Origin: UPXZ01 sp047974405
Lineage (GTDB): Bacteria; Bacteroidota; Bacteroidia; Bacteroidales; Paludibacteraceae
DNA length: 36,532 bases
Direction: 5' to 3'
Assembly (NCBI GenBank): GCA_047974405.1
Contig: JBKECI010000113.1
Coordinates: 1 to 36,532 of the forward strand
The first letter of the stretch is position 1, and each line of letters opens with the position of its first letter. The notes below the pieces were generated by a model. It was not told where the DNA came from. It saw nothing but the letters and a program-made list of their open reading frames with translations, and did not search any database. Below are positions 7,448 through 17,500 of this stretch, piece by piece. A program made the position numbers and the translations under genes.

Positions 7448-8461
7448 ATGAAACTCTTGGAAGAAATAACGCAACGTGCAAAAAACAATCTACAGCACAT
7501 TGTTTTGCCCGAAGGAACCGAGCTAAGAACGCTAAAGGCGGCAGATATAGTCTTATACGAAAAGACGGCAAAGCTGACATTACTCGGAGACAAGGATGAA
7601 ATATTGAAACTTGCCGATGAAAACGGACTAAAAAACATTAAAAATGCCTCTATAATCAATCCCGAAACAGCCGAAAAAACAGCCGAATACGCCAAACTGC
7701 TCTACACCCTACGCAAATCCAAAGGAATTACTCCGGAAGAAGCGGGCAGATTAGCCAAAAATCCGCTGTACTTTGGATGCTTGATGATAAAAAATGAAGA
7801 TGCCGACGGAGAGCTTGCCGGAGCAAGAAACACTACAGGAGATGTGCTGCGCCCTGCATTTCAAATTATCAAAACCAATCCCGGAATCAATGTTGTTTCG
7901 GGAGCCATACTTATGTTTACTCCCGCCTCCCAATATGGAGAAAACGGGCTGGTCGTCTTTGCCGATTGTGCTGTAAACCCCAATCCCAATGCCTCTGAAT
8001 TGGCGCAAATAGCTATCTCCACAGCTACCACTACACGTGTTATCGGTGGTTTTGAACCTCGTGTTGCTATGCTGAGTTTCTCCACCAAAGGGAGCGCCAA
8101 ACACGAATTGGCCGACAAAGTAATAGAAGCCACCCAAATAGCCAAGCAAATGGCTCCCGACTTGCAAATAGACGGAGAGTTGCAAGCCGATGCCGCCTTA
8201 GTTCCCTCTATTGGAGCAAGCAAAGCTCCCAACAGCGGCGTAGCCGGAAGAGCCAACGTACTCGTATTCCCCGACTTGCAAGCCGGCAACATCGGCTACA
8301 AAATAGTCGAAAGATTTTCCGGTGCTCAAGCCATCGGACCTATTCTGCAAGGCATAGCAGCGCCAATCAACGACTTGTCTCGCGGATGTTCCGTAGAAGA
8401 TATAGTACAAATGATATCCATCACCGCCAACCAAGCCATCGGACTCAAAAATAAAAAATAA
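7448..8461 (+). CDS. pta: Phosphate acetyltransferase
   Basis: Interconverts acetyl-CoA plus phosphate and acetyl phosphate plus CoA; with AckA it makes acetate and ATP. The 337-residue length is that of the short, catalytic-domain-only Pta. Features include 'HIVLPEGTELRTLKAADIV' at the N-terminus, 'AGARNTTGDVLRPAFQI', 'GLVVFADCAVNPNP', 'VAMLSFSTKGSA', 'IDGELQADAALVP' and 'NVLVFPDLQAGNIGYKI', all typical of the PTA_PTB family. 'ADCAVNPNP' and 'SFSTKGSA' favour Pta over phosphate butyryltransferase. It ends 4 bp before the next gene, so the two are likely coupled. Confidence 0.95.
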   Translation: MKLLEEITQRAKNNLQHIVLPEGTELRTLKAADIVLYEKTAKLTLLGDKDEILKLADENGLKNIKNASIINPETAEKTAEYAKLLYTLRKSKGITPEEAGRLAKNPLYFGCLMIKNEDADGELAGARNTTGDVLRPAFQIIKTNPGINVVSGAILMFTPASQYGENGLVVFADCAVNPNPNASELAQIAISTATTTRVIGGFEPRVAMLSFSTKGSAKHELADKVIEATQIAKQMAPDLQIDGELQADAALVPSIGASKAPNSGVAGRANVLVFPDLQAGNIGYKIVERFSGAQAIGPILQGIAAPINDLSRGCSVEDIVQMISITANQAIGLKNKK

Positions 8462-8465
8462 CGAC

Positions 8466-9431
8466 ATGTCTGAAAATATCACTATAACAAGAGAAGCTAT
8501 CGAGAGGTACGGACTAAGCAAGCGTGTCCGGAAAAAAACACTTTTTTCCAAGATTGGAGTGGTAGGCTGCGGTAAAGATGGCAGCGTAATAGCTACCATT
8601 GCAGCCACTTACGGCATGGAAGTTGTTTTTTTGGAGCCTACCGAAGAGAGAAAAGTCAATGCCTTTGTCAGAATAGAAGAAAAACTGAACAATAAAATTC
8701 TCCATTGGGGGATGACGGAGAGTGAAAAAAAGACAATCCTCAGCCGTATCACAGGCACGATGGAATATAAAGATTTTACCAACTGCGACTTTGTGATAGA
8801 AGCCATCCGGTATGACAATATGACGGGAGAACGACGATTAGTCGAAAGGAAAGATGTGTTTGCTCGCCTCGAAAAAGTACTTTCCCCTACCGCGATCATA
8901 GCCTCAAACGTAACTACCGTTATTGTTTCCGATTTGGCTTCGGACTTGGAATACAAAGACAGATGTGTTGGGCTGCACTTCTTAGCCAATATGCCGGAAT
9001 CGCAACTCGTTGAGGTTATTCGGGGGCTGGAAACTTCGAACGAAACCTATGAAAAAATTTGCAAGTTCGCCAAACTCATCAACCACCAACACGTAGCTGT
9101 ACTTGAATCTGCCGGATTGGTAAGCATCCGATTGTTTCTGATCCAGCTCAACGAAGCCTGTTCTATGCTTATGGAGGGGATTGCCTCTGCCGAAGACATA
9201 GACAAAATTATGACTGTAGGATACGGACACAGGCAAGGGATATTTCAGACTGCCGATAAACTGGGGATAGAAAAAGTGGTCAATCTAATGGAAAACCTAT
9301 ACGACGAATACGGACATGCAAAATACAAACCTTCGCCCGTACTCCTTCGTATGTATAGAGCCAAACACTTTGGAGTAAGTCAAAATAGAGGATTTTACAA
9401 TTACGATAATGGAGGAAATATCGTAAAATAA
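8466..9431 (+). CDS. Divergent 3-hydroxyacyl-CoA dehydrogenase
   Basis: Looks like the NAD-dependent short-chain 3-hydroxyacyl-CoA dehydrogenase (Hbd/FadB C-half) family, 321 residues. After about 27 extra N-terminal residues comes the Rossmann start 'IGVVGCGKDGSVIA' (GxGxxG). 'FVIEAI', 'ASNVTTV' (conserved Ser), 'GLHFLANMPESQLVEVIRG' (catalytic His with Glu 12 residues later) and the C-terminal 'ADKLGI...LRMYRAKHFGVSQNRGFYNY' follow. It is atypical: the 'HFFNP' motif has become 'HFLAN', and the Asn of the usual 'VNR' motif appears to be Ile ('VSIRL'). A role on acyl-CoA near Pta/AckA is plausible, but the substrate is unknown and activity uncertain. Confidence 0.75.
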   Translation: MSENITITREAIERYGLSKRVRKKTLFSKIGVVGCGKDGSVIATIAATYGMEVVFLEPTEERKVNAFVRIEEKLNNKILHWGMTESEKKTILSRITGTMEYKDFTNCDFVIEAIRYDNMTGERRLVERKDVFARLEKVLSPTAIIASNVTTVIVSDLASDLEYKDRCVGLHFLANMPESQLVEVIRGLETSNETYEKICKFAKLINHQHVAVLESAGLVSIRLFLIQLNEACSMLMEGIASAEDIDKIMTVGYGHRQGIFQTADKLGIEKVVNLMENLYDEYGHAKYKPSPVLLRMYRAKHFGVSQNRGFYNYDNGGNIVK

Positions 9432-9519
9432 TAAAAAAGTAAGACAAGCAAACAACACAATACCATGATTGCTTTGACACACAAAATTTCGTATAACGAA
9501 AAAAACAAAACATAGACAA

Positions 9520-10713
9520 ATGAAAATACTGGTATTAAACTGTGGAAGTTCATCCGTTAAATACAAATTGTTCGACATGACAACGGGTGAAACACTGGGG
9601 TCGGGAGGGGTCGAAAAAATAGGAATGAAAGGCTCTTTCTTAAAACACAAACGCAAAGACGGACAAAAAGTAATGCTCGAGGGAGAAGTGTTGGAACATC
9701 AACTGGCTATTGAATATATACTAGGAGTAATATCAAGTAAGAAACATGGTGCTATTGAAACCCTGGAAGAAATAAATGCCGTAGGACACCGCGTGGTGCA
9801 TGGCGGAGAGCGTTTCAACAAGAGTGTTATCATTGACGAAGAAGTGATAAAGGGGATAGAAAGTTGTATCGAAATAGCACCTTTGCACAATCCGCCCAAC
9901 TTAGCTGGTATTTATGCCATACAGGAGTTGCTGCCCAATGTGCCGCAAGTAGCCGTTTTCGATACCGCATTTCATCAAACCATGCCAGAATATGCTTATA
10001 TGTACGGTATCCCCTACACGTTATACAAAAAATACGGTATTCGCAGATACGGTTTTCACGGAACAAGTCACCGCTATGTGTCAAAAAGAGTGTGCGAATA
10101 TCTAAATATCGACTACAATAACTCCAAACTGATAACGGCTCACATAGGCAATGGAGCCTCTATCACAGCCATTCACAACGGTAAATCAGTTGATACTTCT
10201 ATGGGATTTACTCCGGTAGAAGGATTGATGATGGGAACCCGTTCTGGTGATATTGATATGGGAGTAGTAACTTTTTTGATGGACAAAGAGATCATAGATA
10301 CCCGTGCTACCACCACTCTGTTTAATAAACATAGCGGTGTGTTGGGTGTATCGGGTATTTCATCAGATATGAGAGACATTGACAACGCTATTGAAGAAGG
10401 AAATACTCGGGCAAAACTGTCACTGGAAATGTATGAATATCGGATAAAAAAATACATAGGCTCTTATGCCGCCACATTGGATGGTGCAAACGTTATTGTA
10501 TTTACGGGCGGTGTAGGCGAAAACCAGACAGAAACCCGAAAAAGAATCTGCGAAGGATTAAGCTATCTTGGAATAGAGATGGACTACGAGAAAAATAAAA
10601 TACGAGGCGAAGAGGTAGAGATAACAACGCCAAATTCCAAAGTAAAAGTTGTAGTTGTACCTACCGACGAGGAATTTATGATAGCTTCGGACACGGTAGA
10701 GTTGATAAATTGA
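9520..10713 (+). CDS. ackA: Acetate kinase
   Basis: Transfers phosphate from acetyl phosphate to ADP, the ATP-forming step paired with Pta. The 397-residue length is normal. Sugar-kinase-fold signatures are visible: 'MKILVLNCGSSSVKYKLF' (N-terminal phosphate 1 motif), 'VGHRVVHGGERF', 'PLHNPPNLAGI', 'VFDTAFHQTMP', 'YGFHGTSHRYV', 'LITAHIGNGASITAI' and 'FTGGVGENQ'. It lies 88 bp after the dehydrogenase gene, in the same direction and probably the same operon. It ends with TGA, a second host gene using UGA as a normal stop. Confidence 0.96.
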   Translation: MKILVLNCGSSSVKYKLFDMTTGETLGSGGVEKIGMKGSFLKHKRKDGQKVMLEGEVLEHQLAIEYILGVISSKKHGAIETLEEINAVGHRVVHGGERFNKSVIIDEEVIKGIESCIEIAPLHNPPNLAGIYAIQELLPNVPQVAVFDTAFHQTMPEYAYMYGIPYTLYKKYGIRRYGFHGTSHRYVSKRVCEYLNIDYNNSKLITAHIGNGASITAIHNGKSVDTSMGFTPVEGLMMGTRSGDIDMGVVTFLMDKEIIDTRATTTLFNKHSGVLGVSGISSDMRDIDNAIEEGNTRAKLSLEMYEYRIKKYIGSYAATLDGANVIVFTGGVGENQTETRKRICEGLSYLGIEMDYEKNKIRGEEVEITTPNSKVKVVVVPTDEEFMIASDTVELIN

Positions 10714-10749
10714 ATATCGCCATTATCTGTCTCCGACAGGAAAGTAAAA

Positions 10750-11706
10750 CTATGATTTTGAAACGCTGTCTGATCTTATCATCAACACCGAACCTGCAAG
10801 CATCGGGAGTATAAAATTGATAAACCAAATCAATATCCCCGTAAGTAATATTCCTATTTCGTTGTTGGAGAATATGCCCAAAATCAATACTGCCAGCGAA
10901 CCTCTTATCGCTGCTTCCGAAGCGGCTAAAGATGGGGTGTAGGTGATAAAAAGATACATGGTAGGGATGGCGACAAGTGCCTCTATAGCAGATATTTCAA
11001 TGTTGAAGAAATGAAGCATAAAAAAATACTGTACACAAAATACCGAGTATCGAAGAGCAGAACAAAAAAGAATAAGAAATAAACTTTTTCCGTCAAATTG
11101 AGACAAAGACTTTAATGTGTCTCGAAACTTCACTGCCCAAGATTGCCTTTTCAATTTGGTGATGATACTCGGAAATACAAAATAAAGTACAATTCCTACC
11201 ATAAAAAACCCCAAAATAAAATTCAAATAAGGAAGATAATCGTTGGACGACTTAAAGTGTGAAAAATATACATAAGAAGAGACTAATCCAACAATTGTGA
11301 TGATCAATGTCTGTGTAAAACCATTTACCAGCGACAACAAAATGCCAATCCACTTGGTATTTTCCGGCAAATACATGACTCTACCTGCGAACTCTCCCAA
11401 TCGACCTGGAGTAACAAACCCGGTATTAAGCCCGGCAAGCACTCCTTTTAAGGCATTGATAAAGGTAAGTCTTACGACTTTTGAGGTAAGGATTTGCCAC
11501 TTTCCGGTTTCTATCGCCCAATTCAAAGGCATCATTAGCAATACGACAATCAAATATATGACCCTCTTTGTGTTGAGTGAAGAAAAGGAGTGGCGTAGCT
11601 CTTCCCAATATTCGATGTTTGCCAGTTTGTAGGCCAAAAATCCATAAGCAGCTATCATTAAAGCCCATTTGATGATAAAAACTAGCTTATTTTTGCGACG
11701 AGTCAT
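10750..11706 (-). CDS. LPG-synthase TM-type (flippase-like) membrane protein
   Basis: Integral membrane protein of 318 residues resembling the YbhN/AglD/MprF transmembrane family (lysylphosphatidylglycerol synthase TM region). It has about eight hydrophobic segments, a polar 'NTGFVTPGRLGEFAGRV' stretch typical of the family, and 'YTPSLAASEAAIRGS' near the C-terminus. The soluble aminoacyl-transferase domain of MprF is absent, so a lipid-linked substrate transport role is likelier than lysine transfer. It overlaps the upstream GtrA-like gene by 20 bp, pointing to co-translation and a shared role in envelope glycolipid handling. Confidence 0.75.
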   Translation of the reverse strand: MTRRKNKLVFIIKWALMIAAYGFLAYKLANIEYWEELRHSFSSLNTKRVIYLIVVLLMMPLNWAIETGKWQILTSKVVRLTFINALKGVLAGLNTGFVTPGRLGEFAGRVMYLPENTKWIGILLSLVNGFTQTLIITIVGLVSSYVYFSHFKSSNDYLPYLNFILGFFMVGIVLYFVFPSIITKLKRQSWAVKFRDTLKSLSQFDGKSLFLILFCSALRYSVFCVQYFFMLHFFNIEISAIEALVAIPTMYLFITYTPSLAASEAAIRGSLAVLILGIFSNNEIGILLTGILIWFINFILPMLAGSVLMIRSDSVSKS

Positions 11707-12199
11707 TGTTTTTGATGGGGAAAGTGTATCGTGTTTGCAAAAAATAACTTGTTACTGTGATGCCGAGCGATACGATCACATTGGCAATTGAAGGAAAGAT
11801 TCTGAAAACTTCAACAAGCAATTTTATCCCTGCATAATTGAGAAGTAAGTTGAATAATCCAACCTGCGCGTAACGTATCAATTGTTTTCTACCTTTGAGT
11901 TCGGAAGCTGTAAAAGTTACATATTTTTGCAAAATAAATCCTGTTATCAACGTTACCACAAAGTTTAAAGCCACCGTAGCTGTATAGTCGCTAAGGGTTA
12001 CAACTCCCAAGTTTATCATCCGTTTTTGCACTACTACCTGGTATATAAAAAAGAATGAAAACCATGAAAAAATTAGGTTTAAAGCTCCAGACACCCCATA
12101 ACGGAAAAACTGTAGACTCACGTATTTTTTAAAAGGGGGATAAAAAAAATCGATCATCCGGGTAACATGTTCACCTAAAGACATCAGAAATTTTCTCAT
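11687..12199 (-). CDS. GtrA-family membrane protein
   Basis: Small polytopic protein of 170 residues with four predicted membrane helices. The GtrA pattern is visible: 'QFFRYGVSGALNLIFSWFSFFF' at the first helix, 'ALNFVVTLITGFILQKYVTF' (the 'N...F..nr.wtF' motif) and a closing 'SYFLQTRYTF'. GtrA proteins are thought to help move polyprenyl-linked sugars across the inner membrane. Its stop codon lies inside the flippase-like gene, and the two form a minus-strand operon starting opposite rsmA. The exact lipid or sugar is unknown. Confidence 0.8.
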   Translation of the reverse strand: MRKFLMSLGEHVTRMIDFFYPPFKKYVSLQFFRYGVSGALNLIFSWFSFFFIYQVVVQKRMINLGVVTLSDYTATVALNFVVTLITGFILQKYVTFTASELKGRKQLIRYAQVGLFNLLLNYAGIKLLVEVFRIFPSIANVIVSLGITVTSYFLQTRYTFPIKNNDSSQK

Positions 12200-12271
12200 T
12201 TGGCAAAGAGAATTGTTATATTATTTGGAGATGTTTTCTGTCAAAAGTTAGGTTTATTAAACAATTATCCT

Positions 12272-12279
12272 TACTTTTG
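12272..12279 (+). promoter_or_regulatory. Putative rsmA promoter -7 box
   Basis: TACTTTTG fits TAnnTTTG and lies about 115 bp before the rsmA ATG. No -33 TTG is evident at the right spacing. Confidence 0.35.
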
Positions 12280-12304
12280 CCGAAAAATTAGCTTTTTCGA
12301 AGTG

Positions 12305-12312
12305 CAAATATA
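12305..12312 (-). promoter_or_regulatory. Putative promoter -7 box for the gtrA-like operon
   Basis: On the minus strand this reads TATATTTG (TAnnTTTG), about 105 bp before the GtrA-like ATG at 12199. It overlaps the intergenic region shared with rsmA. The sequence is AT-rich and no -33 element is seen, so support is moderate at best. Confidence 0.3.
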
Positions 12313-12394
12313 CTAAAATATCGGCATATTGCCGTTTTGATTAAGCGAATAAACTATTTTACAAATCTTATGCCCGACGATTATCACCAGTGTA

Positions 12395-13171
12395 ATGCCA
12401 CCAATACGAGCCAAAAAACATTTGGGACAGCATTTCTTGCACGATGCGGAAATAGCACGTCGTATAGCAGAGAGCTTAACTCCCGGCTTGGTTTCGCATA
12501 CCCTTGAGGTTGGACCCGGCACAGGTATCCTTACCCAGTTTTTACTTGAGAATAGACAAATAAACCTTGTTGCCATAGAAATTGACGAAGAATCTGTCGA
12601 ATATTTGCACTCTCACTTTCCACAACTAAATGTGATAAAAGGGGATTTTTTAAAATCGGACATCGAAAGTTTTTTTGACGAAAAGTTTTCCATTATCGGA
12701 AATTTCCCTTACAATATTTCCAGCCAAATATTTTTCAAAATATTAGAACACAAAAATCAAATACCCCAAGTGGTGTGTATGCTGCAAAAAGAGGTTGCGG
12801 AACGCATCACGTCTCTTCCTGGTAAAAAAGCCTACGGTATATTGAGCGTATTTATGCAAGCTTTTTACTCTGCCGACTATCTTTTTACGGTACATGAACA
12901 TGTATTCGACCCTCCGCCTAAGGTCAAATCGGCTGTTGTTCGCTTTACCCGAAACGAAGTGCAAACGCTCGCTTGCGACGAAAAAGCTTTCCGAACGGTA
13001 GTGAAAACAGCCTTTAACCAACGCCGAAAGACTTTGCGAAATTCATTGAAGCCGCTTGTTGGCAAAGATAATTCGTTACTTACCGAATCTATATTCGATA
13101 AAAGACCGGAACAACTGAATGTGGAAGAGTTTGTCGTGCTTACCAACAAAATATCGACAGTAAGCGGGTGA
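12395..13171 (+). CDS. rsmA: 16S rRNA dimethyladenosine methyltransferase
   Basis: Dimethylates two adjacent adenosines in the 3' helix of 16S rRNA (A1518/A1519 in E. coli) during small-subunit maturation, using S-adenosylmethionine. The 258-residue product shows the family start 'RAKKHLGQHFLHD', SAM-binding motif I 'LEVGPGTGILT' (37-47), 'GDFL', the catalytic motif 'NFPYNIS' (103-109) and the C-terminal 'FNQRRKTLRNSL' helix. The start is fixed by the conserved Gln-His-Phe region lying about ten residues in. It ends with TGA and stands alone between the divergent gtrA-like operon and corA. Confidence 0.95.
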   Translation: MPPIRAKKHLGQHFLHDAEIARRIAESLTPGLVSHTLEVGPGTGILTQFLLENRQINLVAIEIDEESVEYLHSHFPQLNVIKGDFLKSDIESFFDEKFSIIGNFPYNISSQIFFKILEHKNQIPQVVCMLQKEVAERITSLPGKKAYGILSVFMQAFYSADYLFTVHEHVFDPPPKVKSAVVRFTRNEVQTLACDEKAFRTVVKTAFNQRRKTLRNSLKPLVGKDNSLLTESIFDKRPEQLNVEEFVVLTNKISTVSG

Positions 13172-13282
13172 GAAACTTCTATAAAAAGTCTGAAGCAATC
13201 GAGAAACTTTGATTTTTTTACAAACTTCTTTTTGCCATAGCAAGGCAAACAAAGACAATAAAGATATGAAGGGAGAAGTGCG

Positions 13283-14230
13283 ATGTCAGAATTAAGACTT
13301 TTTTATCACGAAACAGGCAAAATTAAAATAGCCAAAACACTCGATATCCTTAATAAAATAGACCAAAAAGACATTGTTTGGATAGACTTGAATGATGTAT
13401 CATTAGACGTAGAAACTCGATTGGAGCAATTTCTGAAAATCTATATTCAGGAAGACGAAGAAATTGAAGAAATAGAGATCAGTTCACGATATATCCAGAC
13501 CGAAGACAGCATTGTGGCAAACACCAATTATCTGCTGGATAATTTTACAGTAGAGCCCATATCGTTTATTTTGAAAAAGGGAATTTTGGTAGCTGTGCGT
13601 GACGTAGAGTTGCGTTCGTTTAACGAAACAGTAAAAAAAATATTTGCTAATACTCCAAGTTTTCCTACCGGATATCATGTGTTTGTGGCGTTGCTCGAAA
13701 CCCGAGTCGAATACGATGCCGATATGATCGAAGATACCACCGATCTTATTACCAATTTGAGCAAAAACTTAAATGCAGGTGAAGATCTGGACGAAGAAAT
13801 ACTGATACAGATAAAAGATTTGCAGGAAAAAATGATGATTATCCGCCAAAACATTATCGACAAGCAACGCATTGTATCAAATCTGCTCAAATCCAACCTT
13901 TTTCCCAAAGATCTGCTTCCCCGCCTGTCTATGATTATCAAAGACATCAACTCATTGTTTGAATACACCCGTTTTGGGGTGGACAGGTTAGACTACCTTC
14001 AAGATACATTTCTTGGATTGGTAAATCTGCAACAAAATAAAATTATCAAAATATTTACCGTAGTATCTGTTATTTTCCTTCCTCCTACCCTCATTGCCAG
14101 CATGTACGGAATGAATTTCGACTTTATGCCTGAAACTCATTGGAAATACGGATATCCGTTTTCGATATTGCTGATGATTTTGTTCTCCGGTGCTGTCCTG
14201 TGGTTTTTTAGACGAAAAAAGTGGCTGTAG
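13283..14230 (+). CDS. corA: CorA-family magnesium/divalent cation transporter
   Basis: Inner-membrane pentameric channel for Mg2+ (also Co2+ or Ni2+ in relatives). The 315-residue product has a large cytoplasmic N-terminal domain with long charged helices (coiled-coil-like around 140-235) and two C-terminal membrane helices. The signature 'YGMNF' (GMN at 276-278) sits at the end of the first helix, in the loop that forms the selectivity filter, and the protein ends with the usual basic tail ('FFRRKKWL'). The gene starts about 110 bp after rsmA and ends with TAG, so TAG is an ordinary stop in this genome. Confidence 0.92.
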   Translation: MSELRLFYHETGKIKIAKTLDILNKIDQKDIVWIDLNDVSLDVETRLEQFLKIYIQEDEEIEEIEISSRYIQTEDSIVANTNYLLDNFTVEPISFILKKGILVAVRDVELRSFNETVKKIFANTPSFPTGYHVFVALLETRVEYDADMIEDTTDLITNLSKNLNAGEDLDEEILIQIKDLQEKMMIIRQNIIDKQRIVSNLLKSNLFPKDLLPRLSMIIKDINSLFEYTRFGVDRLDYLQDTFLGLVNLQQNKIIKIFTVVSVIFLPPTLIASMYGMNFDFMPETHWKYGYPFSILLMILFSGAVLWFFRRKKWL

Positions 14231-14539
14231 CCTATTCTTTCTAATAAAAAACGGTGTGTTTTAATTATCATATTAAAATAATGATAAAAAATAGCACTAT
14301 TTAATAAAATATTTTACAAATATCCTTGTCTATTTAATTTTTTTATTTACTTTTGCCTATCGGTTCCATTAAGCCTCGACTAATGTCCTGCAAAAGTTAA
14401 AATATTTATTATCTAAATGATGGTTAATTATTGCTGTTGATATTTGCCTTATCCCTTTTTCCTCCAAAAAAAGACAGATGAATCGACAGCAAGATTGATT
14501 TTCCAAACCTTAGATATATAATAAAAAAAATTAAATCTC
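14231..14539. other. Intergenic gap, corA to susC-like gene
   Basis: Contains a weak AT-rich inverted repeat (TTATCAT at 14265-14271 with ATGATAA at 14281-14287) that may end corA transcription, the susC promoter (14326-14355) and a leader of roughly 175 nt. No small gene is evident in the leader. Confidence 0.45.
14326..14355 (+). promoter_or_regulatory. Promoter of the susC/susD locus
   Basis: A complete Bacteroidota-type promoter: TTG (14326-14328), a 19-bp spacer, then TACTTTTG (14348-14355), matching TTG-N17-23-TAnnTTTG. Predicted transcription starts about 14362, leaving a leader of roughly 175 nt before the ATG at 14540. This is the best-formed promoter in the window. No sigma/anti-sigma or hybrid two-component gene lies beside it, so the regulator must be elsewhere. 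Confidence 0.65.
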
Positions 14540-17500
14540 ATGAGGAAATTCCACGCTTTATCTCTGCTTATATTCTTCTTTTCTACGCTGGCTTACGGTC
14601 AAAATTTCGTAAAAGGTGTTGTTGTCTCTTCGGAGGATAACGAACCTCTGATTGGTGTTTCCGTAGCGGTAAAAGGTTTTACACGGGGAGTGCTGACAAA
14701 TATTGACGGACACTATTCCATTGCTGTATCAAGTGATGAAATTTTAGTTTTCAGTTATATCGGTATGATCCCTCAAGAGGTCCCGATAAAAAACAAAAAT
14801 GTCGTTAATGTTGTACTCAAACCCGATTCTAAAATTCTTGAAGAGGTAGTTATAACTGCGATGGGAGTAAAAACAGAAAAAAAGAAGTTGAATTTTGCCG
14901 TACAAAGTGTTGATTCGTAGTCTCTTACCGAAGGAAAACAGGCAAACTTTATCAATGGTTTGCAAGGAAAAGTCTCAGGTATCAACGTAACCAACTCCGG
15001 AGGTTCTCCAAACTCTGGTTCTTCATTGATTATAAGAGGAATATCGTCTATTAATCCCTCCCAGTCAAACGCTCCTCTATATATTTTGGATGGAATAGCT
15101 TTTTCGGGTTCGGTCTCCGACATCAATCCCAACGACATTGAAAACATTACCATACTCAAAGGGGCAGCAGCCGCAGCGTTGTACGGGCAGAGCGGCGCAA
15201 ACGGCGCCATAATGATAACGACCAAGCAAGCTGTAGATGGAAAAGTAGTGGTTAATGCCAACATAAGTTTGCAAAGAAACGATGCCGTAAGAATCCCTTC
15301 TTTACAAACAAAATATGGAGTAGGAGCCTTGGGTTTTTACCGTTCCCCCGAAAGCGGAGGATACGGTGGCTGGGGACCTCCTCTGCCTGAAGGTACCACA
15401 ACATACAACAACGTTAAGAATTATTTCAAATCGGGACTTTACCAAAAATACGATTTGAGTGTAAACGGTGGTACCGACAAAGTAAACGGATATGCTTCGG
15501 CATTTTATTCGCGAGACGACGGTATTGTAGTAAACGACTACTTGAATAAAATAGGAGTATTGTTGAAAGGGGGATTCAAGTTAAACGAAAAAATAACCCT
15601 TTCGGCATTGGCAAATTTTACCAACGACACCTATCGGGGGGCGGGAAATATATCTTCGGTTTACAGCTGGCCCATTGAAGATGACATACGCAACTACCGC
15701 CAAAACGGATTAATCAGATACAGATATATCAGCGAAAAAGAGAAAACGGCATCGCCATATAGCCCACTTTGGAGCAGGTATATGGACTATGGAAAAAATG
15801 AAAACGTACACAATATATTGCAAGGTGCCATTACTTACAAAGCATTCAAAAATTTTGAAGCTACCGGACGGGTTATTTACGATACAAACTCCTACGGATA
15901 CGATGGATACACAACACCGAGATTTGACGACTCAGTAATTTTGAGCAATCCCCCTAACGAGAAAGATACCGTTACTTACAACCATATTGATACAGATCCA
16001 AATGTAAGAGCAAGGTTTGATGAAGATGTAAAAGCATATAATCAGATGTATAACAACAGCAGATACCTGAATGAAAACGATTACAAAAAAATAGACAAAG
16101 ACCTTTTGGGAACTTACAGTAACTCCAGTTCAAGGAGTAGTTTGCTGACTACGATGGGGGTATTGACCTACAAACTGCAACTACCCAATGGAATAGATAT
16201 AGACGTTTTGGCCGGAGGAGAGGTGAAAATACGAAAATCATTGTCCTCTTCGCTAAAAGGGAGAGACTTTATCATACCCGGAGTTTACAACATCTCAAAT
16301 GTGAGTGAAATACTTGGTGTACAAGACATAGATGTAAATCACGTAGAAAGACGAAACGGAGGATTTTTTGGCGAAGTGAGAGCCGACTACAAGGGACTTG
16401 CGTCTTTGAGTGTTACTTCGCGGTGGGATTGGTCATCTACTTTGAGCCAGGAGTATAGCCCCTATTATTACCCTTCTTTTACGGGAGGAGTTATTTTTTC
16501 GGAACTTCTCAAACTCTCCAATCAATGGTTTTCTTATGGTAAACTACGAGGAAACTGGGCAAGGGTAGGGAAAGATACTCCGGCTGCATACTTATTTGAC
16601 AGCCGATATAAGCAATGGGCTACTCTTCCAGATGGAGGATATGCGATAGACCCTACCAAATCTACAGCACAAATACTCAAACCAGAGATGAACGATTCTT
16701 GGGAATTAGGATTGGAAACTCGGTATTTCAACAGCAAAACCCGACTGGATATAGCGTATTACAACACTTTTACCGACAATCAAATTGTTACGGTAAGGGT
16801 ATCTCCTGCGTCAGGCACTATTTTGCAGACTCGAAATGAAGGGGCTATTAAAAATTACGGATTGGAAATTCAATTGACTCAAGACATTATTACATCGAGA
16901 GATTTTCAATGGATTGCAACGCTCAATTATGGGTTTAATCGCGGACGCGTGATGAGCCTGCCCGAAGATATTATCGAAATTCAAGGTACCCAATATTCCG
17001 ATGTTTTTCCTACAGCCTACTTGCATGGTTCCACCACAGCCATTTCAGGAAAAGATTACCTCCGCACTGACGATGGAAAAGTGATTGTAAATTCAGAGGG
17101 CTATCCCAAAATAAATCCAACAAAAAGTATCCTTATAGGTGATAGAGAACCCGATTTTTCGGCAGGGCTGCACAATAGTTTCCGGTACAAAAACTTTTCG
17201 TTGGCGTTACTCATCGACGGTAGAAAAGGGGGAGACATCTATAATAATACCGCAAGAGGATTGTGGTATAACGGAATGCATAAAGCGTTGGAGTTTTACA
17301 GAGGGCGCGAGATTGTGTGGGACGGTGTAGTAGAACAACCAGACGGCTCTTATATTCCTAATACCAAACACATAGTGATGGACAATAAAACCATAACCGA
17401 ATACTACGCCGGAGTAAGCTCCAATTTTATAGAAGATGGTTCGTACATACGGCTAAACTATTTGACACTCGGATATGATTTTACTTCGTTTGTCAAAAGT

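Noticed and set aside
14918..14920. TAG recoded as an amino acid in this genome
   Set aside because: corA and exbD end with TAG and only one in-frame TAG is seen among many long genes, so a point lesion or error is more likely.
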